Shown: in pieces, positions 51,056-63,977 of the stretch
Layout of the letters: the number at the start of each line of letters is the position of its first letter
How positions within the stretch are numbered: position 1 is the first letter of the stretch
Origin: Siphonodentalium dalli
Lineage: Eukaryota; Mollusca; Scaphopoda; Gadilida; Siphonodentaliidae
Length of the DNA: 64,000 nucleotides
Assembly: GCA_032622095.1 (NCBI GenBank)
Contig: CP136068.1
Coordinates: forward strand, 57,496,025 to 57,560,024
Direction: 5' to 3'
Notes under the pieces: model-generated
Databases searched by the model: none
What the model was told of the DNA's origin: nothing
The model's input: only the letters and a program-made list of their open reading frames with translations
Made by a program: the position numbers and the translations under genes

Positions 51056-51360
51056 ATCAACCGGTTTCAACCCCATTTTATAATACCGATAATCAATGAC
51101 CGTTGTATAACAGGCAATAATGAAATGTATTGTTGCGCGGAAATGTGAACTTAGACTAAGACTTCCAGCTTGTCGTCTGTTTACATTCTGTACACTACAT
51201 ATGCTATATCGATGTTTGTGAGTATTGTTGATTTAGTTTGAACAAATATTTTATTAAATTTAAGTCATTAAATAACTCAAAGCGTGCTATTTCTTGATGT
51301 GTAGACCACAGATAAACTTCCAGCTTGACTTCCGGCTTGCCTTATAGAAGTCGCTTTTAG

Positions 51361-51530
51361 TTTCTTGTCCCATTTAAGTACGTTTATGGATTTTATGGAG
51401 GTTTTCGATGAAGTCATAAATAGAATCTTCATCTCGAAACAGCTTTTTGTTCCTCGTCCCATTTGAGTAAGTTTATGGATTTTATGGAAGTTTTGGATCA
51501 AGTATAAATAGAATCTTCAACTCGTCCCCA
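51361..51530 (+). repeat. ~88-bp tandem duplication
   Basis: Two copies of CGTCCCATTTGAGTAAG, TTTATGGATTTTATGGA and AATAGAATCTTCA with about 10% mismatches. Confidence 0.8.
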
Positions 51531-51883
51531 GTTTATAGCAAAATTTACAAAACTTATCCAGTGAATTAGTGATATAAACTCGGGACATGTTGAAGATCCT
51601 CTATATATTAAAATATTTGCAAAAAGCACCAATAATTTCATTACAAATCTGGAAATTGGATATAATCAGTTTTCTTTTATGACTGGTGACACAGAACTTT
51701 CGAGTGTCAACATTCGTCAACATCAGTACTAAGTTTTAAGTAAAACTAGAATGGAAAACATGAACAAAAGTTGGCAATCATGGCATATTACATGATTGTG
51801 CTTCACATCTTTAAAAATGTGCAACGCAAATTTGTGTGTCCAACTACAAATGGGAAAGAAGCAGTTTTGTCTAACCATAACAA

Positions 51884-52119
51884 TTAACCCTTTCATGATG
51901 GAAACTGCACTGGTGCAGCATAAAAAGACCCTGTGCCAGTGCATTATCTTATATATGCAAGTCTCCCATAGGGAGCCTCACATATATAACAGAATGCACT
52001 GGCTTACAAGAACAAGGTAATTATTGTTAGGCCCTATGGGCGACTCGCATATATAATAAGAGAATGCATTGGTACAGGGTTTTCGCAAAAAATCTGGGAG
52101 ATTCAGTCATCAAAGGGTT
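51884..52119. mobile_element. MITE family I copy 3, both ends present
   Basis: Ends are TTAACCCTTTCATGATGG and, reversed, AACCCTTTGATGACTG. Internal inverted copies of GTGCCAGTGCATT and AATGCATTGGTACAGGG, and CTCCCATAGGGAGCC / GGGCCTAT stretches, allow almost the whole 236 bp to fold back. No clear target duplication. Partial copies are at 3026, 8883 and perhaps 57105. Confidence 0.75.
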
Positions 52120-53103
52120 GTTTTATAATACTGGTAGCAGTGTACACCATCATTCTTATGAAGAAATAATACGCAATGACTGGCAGATTCATTTTCCTAT
52201 TGCATGTTTATAAGTAATTATTTGTTTAAAAAAACTTGTAAATATTTACATTGTATGTTATATGTTTTTTCAAAATGGTAGATAACGTTAGTGGTTGAGA
52301 ATGTTATTTGAATTTTTGGAAATTATTGTTCCGATATTCTACCTGCATACTAAATTTTTTAAACATTAAAAGATTCATTAAAGATGATAATAAGAACTGT
52401 ATGTATGGAATTCTCTTGGACAAGGTGGCTATAATTGACAATATGACTGCTGCATCCGTGATCCCATCAATATTGGTACTATTGATTGATCGGTACCACG
52501 AAAACCCACATCATCCTCATCCCGGTTCTGAAGCCGTGTAAATGTGTCCTCATAAGAGCAGTACTGATATCTGTACCTAATTATTAGATGTCATCTCCTC
52601 TGTCAAATACAAGACAGTTGAATTGCTAGCCAGACTGGACAGACTATTAAGAGAGATTTGTCTTTATACCACAGTTGTTTGATTCAAAATATGTTTCTGT
52701 TCACTATAATTACCCATACATGTTGTGAGCTCAAAATTTCAGAAGAAATAAATACATACAAGTAATAAATTCATATTTTTAAGACATAATAACAACTAAA
52801 TTCAACTCACTAACCTTATGTTCTTCAAAAGTAAAGCTCATAAAAACTTAAGGATGTGTTCAACAAAATTTGGCACCATTGAGGAATCTTGGTTAGTGTC
52901 AAACAACTTTTACCGAGAATATGTTGTTTGGGTCTGGTTTCAGATAGGAAATACATTTCCAAAAATATATAACATGTTGGGATACGTCCAGCGTACTATT
53001 TTTGTAGAGTTGATAGGCACCAGTTAGTCTGAATCATGATTGTTTTGATGCAGAACATTACATTCTCTACCATGACATCACGAAAAGTTAAACAAACCAG
53101 AAA

Positions 53104-53160
53104 GGAAAGTGCCAATGACACTTAACCTGGAGAGGGGATAATTACGTACATTACAGTAAA
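53104..53160 (+). mobile_element. Relic 5' end of a family A element
   Basis: AAAGTGCCAATGACACTTAA, then GGGGATAATTACG and ACAGTAAATG: the A 5' end with several substitutions and no core following. Confidence 0.5.
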
Positions 53161-53339
53161 TGTAGTCCAAGTTTCCTTCGACATAAACCAGCTTGTGATA
53201 TCTGAAGGGATAGATACTGCTTTACATCATAGCATTATCCCTATATCTTTCTATGTAGGGGTTTATTAAGTGTCAATTACATCTAAAATAACCAATAATG
53301 GTAATAAAATGTCACGACAGTAAACCAGTTAAACCATAG

Positions 53340-54075
53340 AAGACACAAATGATACTTGTTCCGAATCTGACACCAAAATCCAATATGGCGACCAAGATGG
53401 CGGCAGAAATGAGAATTGTTATTACATTTTCGGTATTTCACGACATATCGTTTGTCTCTGTAGAAAAAAAGTGGGCATTTTGGCGTGATATTCATCCTAT
53501 AGAATTGTCATTTACGCACACATTGGGATGATAAGAAACATTCCTGGCTGGATATTTTTGCCCGATATGACTTTTTTCCAAATGCCAGTATTATCCGGTC
53601 AAAGCCGAATTAATAGTAATAACGCAATGTATGTTTCGAATCAGTCGGTGTTATTGTTATTATAACTCCATCCATGCATTTATATGTGTAGGAGATATCC
53701 GTGCTAGGATTCCTCTTATACATGAGTTGAGGAATATTCACCCACATCCATGCTGACTGTTGTTGAGTTGGGAACACTGAGGCGAAGTATTGTCCTTTAA
53801 TATGTCGGATAAAAAGAAGTCACCAAAATCCAAAATGGCCAACATATTTTGAAAAAAATCACATAAAATCCCCTCATATGCACATCATTGGGTGTTATTT
53901 TCATTCAACTCCATCCATGCTTACAGTAATTATCTTACGTCTCATGCAAAAATGGTTTTCTAAATCAAAGATGGCGGCTAAAATGTTGTCCGAAATTTGG
54001 AAACACGCCATTGTTTCTTTACTTTCTGATATAATGGGTGTTATTGCTATGAGAATTCTACCCATATCTACGTGT
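53340..54075 (+). repeat. Diverged ~200-bp repeat P
   Basis: Three loosely similar blocks, each with CCAAAATCCAATATGGCG- or AAGATGGCGGC-type text followed by GGTGTTATT...ACTCCATCCATGC. Old satellite or element interior. Small ORFs here are not genes. Confidence 0.45.
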
Positions 54076-54079
54076 CAAA

Positions 54080-54265
54080 CTTGAAATATGGTCCAGATCC
54101 TCCCACCCCACATAGTCCATAGTCTGCTCCCTCCCAACTGAAGCAAACACACTCCCAAGTTCGTAAAATTCCTTTGCATATGTTGGAATTTTACAACTGA
54201 TACCTCAAGCTTTCCTAACTGTGGCAAAGTTACAACCTGACATGCCCCCGTTTTTTAATGGTGGA
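54080..54265 (+). repeat. Fragment similar to family B interior
   Basis: ACTCCCAAGTTCG, GGAATTTTACAACTGATACC and TCAAGCTTTCC parallel 10290-10420 of B2. Confidence 0.4.
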
Positions 54266-54275
54266 CCCCATTCAA

Positions 54276-55000
54276 AATGAAAGTGTCAATGACACTGTAG
54301 CTCAACTTAGGTAGGAGAATAATTTAATGGTCGACAGTAAATGGAGGAATAGGAAAGGTGCTAATTGAAATGTCTAATTAAGACAAGATGTACATGTCGA
54401 TATCAACATTCATGACAAGTTTTATAATCATCGGATCAGGGATGAGGTGATTATGGTGTGCCAAAGGATTTAGTGATGCAAAGAGTAAATTCTAAAAAAA
54501 TTCCGAATTACCTCAAAATGACTCATTCCCATCTATGTACATGTCAATGTCAACAGTCTTTACAAATCTCATAATGATCTGACCAAAGGTAAGACCTGTA
54601 GCCTGTGCCAAAGGATTTAGTCAAATCCAAGATGGCTGCTGGCGGCCATGTTTTTAGGCCGAATGACCCCAAAAGGACTCGTTCCCATCTACATGCCATT
54701 GTTAACATCCATAACACATTTCATGATCAGATGAACAGTACGACCTGTAGCCCGCGCCAATGGATTGAATTTTTAAATCCAAGATGGCTGCCATCGGCCA
54801 TGTTTTTTTGGCCAAATGACCCCAAAATGACTCGTTCCCATATACATGTCAAAGTCAATATTCATGACAAATTTCATAAAGATTAGACCAAAGGTACGAC
54901 CTGTAGCCCGCGCCAAAGGATTTAGTCATGCAAAGAGTAAAATCCAAGATGGCTGCTGGCGACCATGTTTTTCGGCCAAACGACCCCAAAATGACTCGTT
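54276..55000 (+). mobile_element. Family A element A4, 3'-truncated
   Basis: 5' end AATGAAAGTGTCAATGACAC and TAGCTCAACTTAGGTAGG, then about four cores; homology is lost after AAAATGACTCGTT near 55000. Confidence 0.8.
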
Positions 55001-55039
55001 ATCATGTGTATTTGCATGTATATTTACATGAAGTTATTT

Positions 55040-56815
55040 ACAGATGCACTTTTCAATTTGAGAAAAAAAATGATAGAGGAACTGTTTTCCAATCAATTCA
55101 TTCATTTCTACTTCAATTTTAAGTTTTACAATCATGGTGCAAACACAAAACACATGTTGGATTTTCTGTATATATGTCTATTTGTGGCGAAAAATCAACA
55201 TGTACTTGAATACAGCACACCATTTACGAACTGCCATCCATTTTCATTAAGGCAATTTTGAAACAAACATTTCATTTTGCTGGTCATTTCATTCATTATG
55301 GATGCTTAAGAATCATACTTCATTGAGCCTAAAGGTTATGTATACTGTGATAATGTGCTATTAGGAGATCCTATGCTGTGATAATGTGCTATTAGGATTC
55401 TAAGTGTTGATTGTAATATAATGTTACAAACTTTAAAATATTTTAAATGTTTTATGCATTTCCTCAAACCATCCGTTTTGTTGTTATTTATTGGTAATGT
55501 ATTGCTACTTTATTTATGTGACATACATGCATATTTTTGTACACCAGCCCACTGAACTGGCATCAATGTAGAATTTAAGCCTTTCAATATTAATTTCTCA
55601 TTATTACACACTCATTGTTGAGTAATCACCATAAGAGACATTAAATTTAATTTATTATTGGAAAATTTTCCAAATATTGAGGATTTTTTTTTAAGAAATA
55701 AGATTAAATGTCAATTTGGAATCCCAAAGAAACATGTCCAACCAAAATATTTGACCGGATTGTTTTTCCACCAATGGCTATAAGTTTTGATTAAATGAAT
55801 CGATCGTAACCCTTTATGACAAATCAAATACTATTGTATTCGATGGAATTAGTGTATTCTCCTACATACTAGTATATATGCCTTTGGGGTGGGTTTTTTT
55901 TTTGTGCCAGGGATCTGTGGAGAATTTAAAATCAATTATCATGCCACTTACATTTGTATATTTTGTCTATTGAGAACGATTTTTACATTTGGTAACATTT
56001 TCTAAACCAACAATTTTGTTGTAATCTATGGGTGATGTATTGCCACTTAACCCTTTCTATAGCAATTACTCATTTTTGTGTAACCACACTGAGTAATTAC
56101 ATTCATTGTTGAGTAATTACTAGAAGAGACATTCAGTTGAAGTTTAATTTATCATTTGAAACATTTCCACTAAATACTGAAGATTTTCAAAGTAATGGGA
56201 CTTCAAATGGTTTGTGACCGTCTGTCTGAACGACCAATATACATGAAATATTTTGAGGTGTCACTAATGAAAGTTAGTATGAGCCTTCATCACTTTCAAA
56301 CAAACCATATTTTTTGCATGAACGGTCATCTCATTTCAATCCAGTAAGTAAAGCTAACATAAATTGTATTGTGGCACAGAAAAGAATTATTCTCAGGCAT
56401 ATTTTTTTATTATAACATACACTATGAACATTTCAATAGAACATATTGCAATATTTTAATAGCAAGAGAAATTGCAGATCTGATGAGGATTTACCGTATA
56501 TATAAAAAGACGCATTATTCAATTTCGTATAAATTTTTCAGTTTATAGAGGAACTTTTTTCCATTCAATTCATGCATTTCTACAGTTTTCAGACTTACTA
56601 GTACATACAATCATGATGCAAGCATGAATTATGTGTGTATGTGCTTTCGTTCTGGATTTCCTTCATATATTTCTATTTATGGGGAAAATTAATTTTGCTG
56701 ATCGTTTCATTCAATGCAGATGCTTGAGAATCGTACTTTATTGAGCTTAACCTTTGTATAGAGTGATAATGTGCTGTTAGGATTCTAAGTGTTGATTGTA
56801 ATATAATGTTAGATT
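55040..56815 (+). repeat. Local segmental duplication
   Basis: 55040-55435 and 56530-56815 share TTCAATTTGAG / TTCAGTTTATAG, AGAGGAACTGTTTTCCA, GTGATAATGTGCTATTAGGA and TTCTAAGTGTTGATTGTAAT in the same order. A second pair inside (55450-55640 and 55980-56130) shares TTTTGTTGT...GGTGATGTATTGCC and TGTTGAGTAATTAC. Non-coding. Confidence 0.7.
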
Positions 56816-56852
56816 TTTATTTTGATACAGAAAAATAAATTATTTCACTCAC

Positions 56853-56883
56853 AAACAGTTTCTTAATTTCATCCATGTCTTTC
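56853..56883 (-). CDS. Tentative SIK3-like exon (alphaC region)
   Basis: A 31-bp stretch with a good acceptor (CTAAC branch-like motif, then CCTTTTCCAG) and a strong GTGAGTG donor on the minus strand. In the frame that leaves one leading base it reads KDMDEIKKLF. Position by position this resembles the LDEENLKKIF segment that precedes REVQIMKM in SIK3. It ends in phase 0, and the exon at 50475-50538 starts in phase 0. About 19 residues (REVQ...RLYQ) would still be needed between them, and I could not find that 57-bp exon in 50540-56850. The exon is therefore either chance, or the intervening one is diverged or missing from the assembly. The order and strand are right for the gene. Confidence 0.35.
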
Positions 56884-57231
56884 CTGGAAAAGGTTAGTGC
56901 ATGCATGGTTGATATGCAAGGGCACAGAACAATGTGTTGATCTGAATGTAGTTTTCAAAATTTTCCCTTTAACTCCCCAGACTCTGAGATCCCGTTCTCC
57001 CACCTATGAGACGTTGTGCTGCCCACCATATTTTAGCCTATATTCTTGGTTGCCCCCACCCCCCCCCCTCTTCTCAAGATTTATAGAACCACCACTGTGA
57101 ATAAACTGGCTCGCAAGGTAAAGGTAAATATTGTTACATCAATGTACTTTTATACATGTTGAGGCATCCTATGGGCGACTTGTATATATGAGAGATTGAA
57201 TTGACACATGGTTAGGGAGCCTCCCATATAT

Positions 57232-58675
57232 AACCTGTAGCCCATCCTAACATTGAATTTTGAAAGATGGCTGTAGGTGGCCATGTTATTTTTGCCAAAT
57301 GACCACCAAATGCCTCGTTCCCATCTACATATGTAGTCAATGTCAACAGCCATTACAAACTTCATAATTATCCGACCAAAGGTAGGACCTGTAGCCCGTG
57401 CCAAAGGATTTACTAGTAGCCAAAGAGTAAAATCCAAGATGGCTACTGGCAGCCAATATTAACATCCATGACCTGTAGCCCGCGCCAATGGATTGAATTT
57501 TGAAATCTAAGATGGCAGCCAGGGTCCATGTTTTTTGGCCAAATGACCCCAAAATGATTCGTTCCCATCTACATGTCAATGTCAACATTCATGACAAATT
57601 TCATAAAGATTAGACCAAAGGTACGATCTGTACCCCACGCCAAAGGATTTAGTCATGCAAAGAGTAAAATCCAAGATGGCTGCTGGCGGCCATGTTTTTT
57701 GGCCAAACAATTCCAAAATCACTCGTTCCTATCTACATGTCAGTGTTAACATCTAAGACAAATTTCATAAAGTTCCGACCAACGCAACGATCTGTAGCCC
57801 GCGCCAAAGTATTTAGTCATGCAAAGAGTAAAATCCAAGATGGCTGCTGGCGGCCATATTTTTTGGCCGAACGACCCCAAAATGAATTGTTCCCATCTAC
57901 ATGTCAATATTAACATCCACGCCAAATTTCATGATGATCAGACAAACAGTATGACCTGTAGCCCGCGCCAATGGATTGAATTTTGAAATCTAAGATGGCC
58001 GCCAGCGTCCATGTTTTTGGCCAAATGACCCCAAAATGATTCGTTCCCATCTACATGTCAATGTCAACATTCATGACAAATTTCATAAATATTAGACCAA
58101 AGGTACGACCTGTAGCCCGCGCCAAAGGATTTACTCATGCAAAGATGGCTGCTGGCGGCCATGTTTTTTGGCCAAACGATTCCAAAATCACTCGTTCCCA
58201 TCTACATGTCAGTGTTAACATCCAAGACAAATTTCATAAACTTCCGACTAACGCAACGACCTGTAGCCCGCGCCAAACGATTTAGTCATGCAAAGAGTAA
58301 AATCCAAGATGGCTGCTGGCGGCCATGTTTTTTGTCCGAACGACCCCAAAATGACTAGTTCCCATCTACATGTCAATATTAACATCCATGACAAATTTCA
58401 AGATGATCAGACGAACAGTACGACCTGTAGCCCGCGCCAATGGATTGAATCATGAAATCCAAGATGGCTGCCAGCGGCCATGTTTTTTGGTGAAATGACC
58501 CCAAAATGACTACATGTCAATGTCAACATTCATGACAAATTTCAAAAAGATCAAACCAAAGGTACGACCTGTAGCCCGCGCCAAAGGAAATTGTTGACAG
58601 ACACACGGACACACGGACGACGGACAACAAACCATGGCAATAGCTCAAACTTACAAAAGTAAGTTGAGCTAAAAA
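57232..58675 (+). mobile_element. Family A element A5, 5'-truncated
   Basis: Eight or nine cores, then CACACGGACGACGG and the complete 3' hairpin AGCTCAAACTTAC / GTAAGTTGAGCT followed by AAAAA. The canonical 5' end is absent; the left flank resembles MITE I (TAGGGAGCCTCCCATATATA). Confidence 0.8.
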
Positions 58676-58729
58676 TGTTGATCCCAACTCTATATATGCC
58701 ATATACACCTAAGGCCATTTATTGATTGG

Positions 58730-60279
58730 TCAAACCCATTTTAACAAATCTGTAACCCAGTCCCAAGTAACACAAGGACCCTCCATACTAGTTACTACAT
58801 ATAAGCTGATGGCTCTTGAGGAGGGGCCATTTTAAGAATTACTATGGGGAAGAGTTATGTCCCTGGTCGCACCCCTATTTGACCTGGTGAACCTATTTCA
58901 ACAAATCTGAATCCCAGTCACCCAAGGACTCTCTATACCAAAATGTATGCTAAATATGCCAAATGGTTCTTGAGAAGATGTTTTAAAAATAACCAATGAG
59001 GGAAAGAATTATGTCCGTGGCTCTGACCCTATTTGACCCAGTGATCCAATTCTGAATCAATTCTGAATCCTAGTCACCCATACCAAATATAAACGGAACA
59101 GGTCTGATGGTTCTTGATAGGAAGACATTTTAAGAATTACAATGGATGGACAGGTTATGTCCCTGGCTCCGCCCTTATTTGACCAGGTGACCTCATTTTA
59201 ACACATATGTATCCCTGTCACACAAGGACCTTCCATACGAATTATAAGCTAAATAGCCCCGATGATTCTTGAGAAGATGTTTTAAGAATTACTATGGATG
59301 GAAATAGTTAGGTCCCTAGCTATGCAACTTTTTTGACCATGTGACCCCCATTTGAACAGAAAACTGAATCCCAGCCACCTAGGGACCATCCACACAAAAT
59401 ATGTCTCAATTCTTCATCTCAGGTAAGCCAAGAAAAATGCCTCCTTCTTTCTCATCCAGTTTCCCCATATGTAATTGCCTGAGTTACTGGCCTAACTGTC
59501 AGATTCATCATTCACACTTGGCCTTGGGAGTTTGTTATCATAAGCCATATGTCATTTATATACAAACTCTCTAACAGGCAGATCATTTTAGGGTATTAAT
59601 CAATGGAGCTGTCATTCCAATCAGATTTTGTTAAAACTGCCATTTCATTTATTACTTTACAATCAATGTGACTTCTAAATGGTGTTAAGTAAACATTCTG
59701 TGATAGCAGCCACCTTCCTCATATCTCATAGAGCTCTGAGTATCTGCTGTTTGCATGTTCTTGATTTTAGACTGATTTAATAGAGCAAGAAATGAATCTC
59801 AATTAAAATTAAAAAAATGATAAGTTTTTTTTATCAATTTTTTTTTTTTTTCTTGTTAAATTGAACAATATTTGTTTTTGTTTTTTGTATGAGTTGTGTC
59901 CCTGACTCTGCCCCTATTTGACCCAGTGACCCCATTTGAACAAATCTTAACCCCAGTCACCCAAGGACCCTCCATACCAAATGTAACCTATAGTTCCAAT
60001 AGTTCTTGAGAAGAAGTCATTCTAAGACTTACTATGGAGGAATAGAGTTATGGCCCTGCTTTCGCAACTATTTGACCCAGTTACCTCATTCGAACAAATC
60101 TGAATGTGAGTCACCTAGGGAACATCCACACCAAATATGAACCCATTCGGTCTCATGGTTCCGAAGATGTTTAAAGAATTGTTGACGGACGGATGGACGA
60201 ACGGACAGACAGACGGACGGACAGACGGACGAGGAGTGATGACTATAGCTCCACCAGATACTCAGTCTCAGGTGAACTA
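58730..60279 (+). mobile_element. Family B fragment B10, 5'-truncated
   Basis: Seven or so cores (GAGTTATGTCCCTGG, TTTGACCCAGTGACC and ACCAAATATGAACCCATTCG). A decayed 3'-like end near 59400-59430 (CATCTCAGGTAAGCC) is followed by more cores, (GGAC)n and a final hairpin with CTCAGTCTCAGGTGAACT and AAAAA. Possibly two fragments in tandem. Confidence 0.7.
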
Positions 60280-60280
60280 A

Positions 60281-60662
60281 AAAGGAAACTCCTCAGATGA
60301 TCATATGGAAACTTCTCCTGATGACAGTGAGAGTGACCAAGAAGGAAAATCTAGAAATCAGTTTGATTCTGATGACGAACAAGTGTGTGACAATTCAATA
60401 TCAGATGTAGCTGAGGATTCAACTGAAAAACGATCTGTGTCAGTACATTCATCAAGCATTACTCCAAATATTGGACAATATTTCTCATATGATAATGATG
60501 AAGGGGACTGTTACATTCAAAGTTTTGTTTCGAGCAGGAAAATCTACTGGGAAGTATAAACATTCGGAACTAGTATGGTCGTGGTACGCAAAAAAAGGGG
60601 GTTGACCCAGAAGAAATTGGTAAAGAAGCGATTTTGGGGTCATTGAACGCGGGAGAATCTCT
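60281..60662 (+). pseudogene. Broken coding-like fragment, family unknown
   Basis: It begins immediately after the B10 end. The first frame (60281-60557) is an acidic, Ser-rich segment (MET.SPDDSESDQEGKSR region, then FDSDDEQ). A shift to another frame near 60507 gives a better-looking segment, TVTFKVLFRAGKSTGKYKHS and ELVWSWYAKKG. A second shift at the A/G run near 60590-60603 would give VDPEEIGKEAILGSLNAG and end in a stop near 60668. Composition and codon-like periodicity suggest a decayed protein-coding remnant, perhaps from a mobile element, truncated on the left by B10. I do not recognise the family and no domain name is justified. Not part of the minus-strand kinase gene. Confidence 0.4.
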
Positions 60663-60763
60663 GGTATAACATATCCAAAATCCGCTAAAATCCTCTTTGG
60701 GGAAAATCCAGGATGCAAGATGGCGTCCAACATGGCCGCCGTTAGTCAAAGGAGACTCGGACT

Positions 60764-63060
60764 GTAGTCCAGTGCATTTATGGTTTTACCCAGAACTAAT
60801 TGCAACAGAATTTTTTTTTGCTGGAATAGGTACTTAGACCCTCCATAAACAACATACTAAAAATCAGCAAAAATCGGAAAAAGGAAAATTGGTGATTTTC
60901 GTGAAATAAATTTGGGAAAATTTGGTCAAATCATCCATTTATGGATTTTCTTTAGCGCATATGAATAAATTAAATACACAAGTCCTACAGCTATCATGCC
61001 TAATATGTTGCCCTCACTTTCCTGAATACAGAACTGAGAACCATTGCCAGATTTTTGGAGTATTTTTCGAGTTGTGTGACTTCAAAAACGCGAATTTACC
61101 TTATTTCGGAGCCTAAATTTCGCAGAATGAGCCAAATGTCATATTTTATGGTTAATTATCTAAAAAACGAGCCCAACACACAGGGCTTTTTCACTGTTTT
61201 TGCCATTTCCTCACTAGACAAAGCACAACAAATTATTATTATGTGCATCTATGGTTAAGAGGAATAAAATATTCTCGAACAAAATGTGTGTTCCATTGTA
61301 TGGACTTAGCCAAATTTGCCACTGACATAGAACTCGTGTGATGAAATGCAATATTTGGGGTCATGTAACTGAATAAATTACAATCTATATGCTCTGCCTT
61401 TCTCGTTACCTTTTAAGAGTACAAGATAGAACAAATTGTGATGGAATTTCTAAATACATTTGTGAAGAAAATTAAATTATGGCTCCATGAACTCTTAGTC
61501 TAGCCTCTTTTCCGAAAATGCTATTTTGGGGCGTTTTTATAAATATTTTAAAGGTTTTTGTGCATATTCAGAAAAAATAACGAAATTTATTGTGTAAAAG
61601 TATTTTATCTTTCTTCTTATATTAGTTTTTTGATGAGAAAATAACATTTCAATGGTTATACCAATGAATGTCACTGGATTTCTCTCATCACTTCGGATAA
61701 TTTACTCCAAATATGAATGGCAGAAACATGGGGTAGGGGAAAGCATATCAACAAAAACTTCAAAATCAGGCATCTTGAAACATACAACATTATATTATCA
61801 GCTTCTGCATGTATTGTTCGTTCATACGTAACTTAACACTTTCTTTGTTTATATACATTGACAGCGCTATAATCCTTTTTGTCGTAATTTGGCAGTGAAA
61901 TGTCAAATTGTCATTTTGGAATTATTTTTAATCAACATGGCAATAACATTCTAAATAAACATCCAGTAACGTATTAAGCTGTTTAATAACGCAAAAGGAA
62001 TATACACAAACTGGAAGACAACAACTTTGTGTCTGAAATGGCTGTAATTTGGTGATAATATTGCATTTTATGATTACCCCTACCCCTACACCAACGTTCA
62101 AATTTGGAGTCAGTTTACTGAAAAATGAGAGAAATCAAGTGATATACGAGGGCATAACCAACGTAAGGCTTATTTTTCAAAACTAAAGTGTTGTGGGAGG
62201 AAAGTTCAAATAATTTTACGCACTAAAACACCATTTATTTTTTCTCTTTATGCCCAAAAACCTTTTTGAATGAACAAAAATGTCTCAACATGGCATTTTT
62301 GGAAACAAGTTAAGACCAAGGATTCAAAGGGCCATAAGTTGATTTTCTTCAAAAATAGTTTGTTAATATCTTTGCAATTTGTTCAATCTAGTATACTTAA
62401 AAGGTAATAATAAAAGCAGGGCATATGGATATCAATTTATTGATTTAGATGACCTCAAATATTGCATTTCATCACACGAGTTCAGTGTCAGTGGCAAATT
62501 TGGCTAAGTCCATACAATGGAACACACATTTTGTTTGAGAATATTTTATTCTTCTTAACCATAGGTGCACATATTAATCATTTTTTGTGTTTTATCTAGT
62601 GAGGAAATTACAAAAACAGGGAAAAAGCTCTGTATTTTGCGTTAGTTTTTTAAATAATTAACCATAAAATATGATATTTGGCTCATTCTTCAAATTTTAG
62701 GCTCAGAAATAAGGTAAATTCGCGTTTTTGAAGGCACACAACTTGAAAAATACTCAATAAATCTTGAAATGGTTTTCAGTTCTGGATTCATGAAAGTGGG
62801 GACAACAAAATATGTATGATATTTGTAGCACTTGTCAATTTGATTTTGTTATATACATCCATGAAAATCCATAAATTGATGATTTGACCAAATTTCCCCA
62901 AAATTATTTCACGAAATTCACCTATTTCCATTTTTCCGATTTTTGCCGATTTTTAGTATGTTGTTTATGGAGGGTTTATGTACTTGTTCGAGCAAAAAAA
63001 AATTCTGTTGCAATTAGTTCCGGGTTTGGAATTTTTTCTCATAAATGCACTGGACTACTG
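60764..63060. mobile_element. 2.3-kb foldback element L
   Basis: Ends are TGTAGTCCAGTGCATTTATG and, reversed, CAGTAGTCCAGTGCATTTAT. Inverted arms of about 850 bp (60764-61610 and 62220-63060) share many blocks: TTGGTCAAATCATC, AACAACATACTAAAAATC, GGACTTAGCCAAATTTGCC, ACTCGTGTGATGAAATGCAA and TTTTGTGCATA. A ~600-bp unpaired centre separates them. No coding sequence. It appears to have landed in a copy of the J arm. Confidence 0.7.
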
Positions 63061-63065
63061 AGATT

Positions 63066-63640
63066 AATTTGATTATAGTGAGAACAAATGTTGTCATATG
63101 TATACAAATGTATACATTTTTGCGAAGGTAAAATATTATGCCACCTGTTTGTGTCAAAAATGGAACTCCTTGACACAGATGGCCACCGAAATGGCGCCAT
63201 AAACTCAACAATTTTAAGTTTTTGCCTGATATCTTAAAGATCAGTTCCTGTTGTTAATGATAATGGTTCAGGCTAGCGACTTTGCTTGTTCTTATTCATG
63301 TTAATTGGAGCATTGAAGCAATGAAAGATACCACATGGCCGTGACATGGGGTCCCAGACTCATCCACACCCTCAAAAATTTGATTTTACAGAACGCGGTA
63401 TAAAATTTCACAAAAATCGCTATTGGGATTCCAGTCATATATCAACAAAAAATTGACAGAACAATACAATGTAAGTTGGGCATACCATTATCTATGAATA
63501 CTCCAATTCAATGAAACCCAAATTGGCGCTTTGTCTCAAAATGGATGCAAAAATGGCGGTCAAAATATGGAAAATGACGGATATTGCCCAGTGTCATTCA
63601 ATCGATTATAAGTAGTGTTTGATGAATAAAATTGACTAAA
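63066..63640 (+). repeat. Third partial copy of the J arm
   Basis: Parallels 14390-14820: ATGTATACAAATGTATAC, AATTTGATTTTACAGAACGC, GGGATTCCAGTCATAT, AATACTCCAATTCAATG, GACGGATATTGCCCA and GATGAATAAAATTGACTAA. Similarity fades after about 63640. The left side may continue across element L to about 60716, where GATGGCGTCCAACATGGCCG stands. Confidence 0.6.
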
Positions 63641-63914
63641 TAAATATGAATGTATACATGTACCTCTTTTAATATGATGCCATTATGCTAGCTCTATGGA
63701 AAAAAAACTTTAAAATCCGTACCCAAAATGGCCACCCAATGTGAAAAATACTATTTTATATCACTTCTTTTTATCACTTATTGCTCTCTGAACTGGGGTA
63801 CAATGGGTATACTCGTGTCAACTGATCATTCCATCAATGACATGTGTAATTGTTTAAGTCATAGTTTACTCCGGTCCTTCACTCATTAGTTCTAATGAAA
63901 GTAGTGTTCAAACG

Positions 63915-63977
63915 ACTCTGGGATTCTGGAGTCGACTAGTCGAACCCCAAAAGTCGAGTCGACGTCGACTAGTCGGC
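63915..63977 (+). repeat. GTCGACTAGTCG-rich palindromic repeat
   Basis: GAGTCGACTAGTCGAACCCC and GTCGAGTCGACGTCGACTAG: repeated short palindromes, similar in style to the AATCGAT block at 44663 and to ends of some hAT elements. Cut by the window edge at 64000 or a few bases before. Confidence 0.45.
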
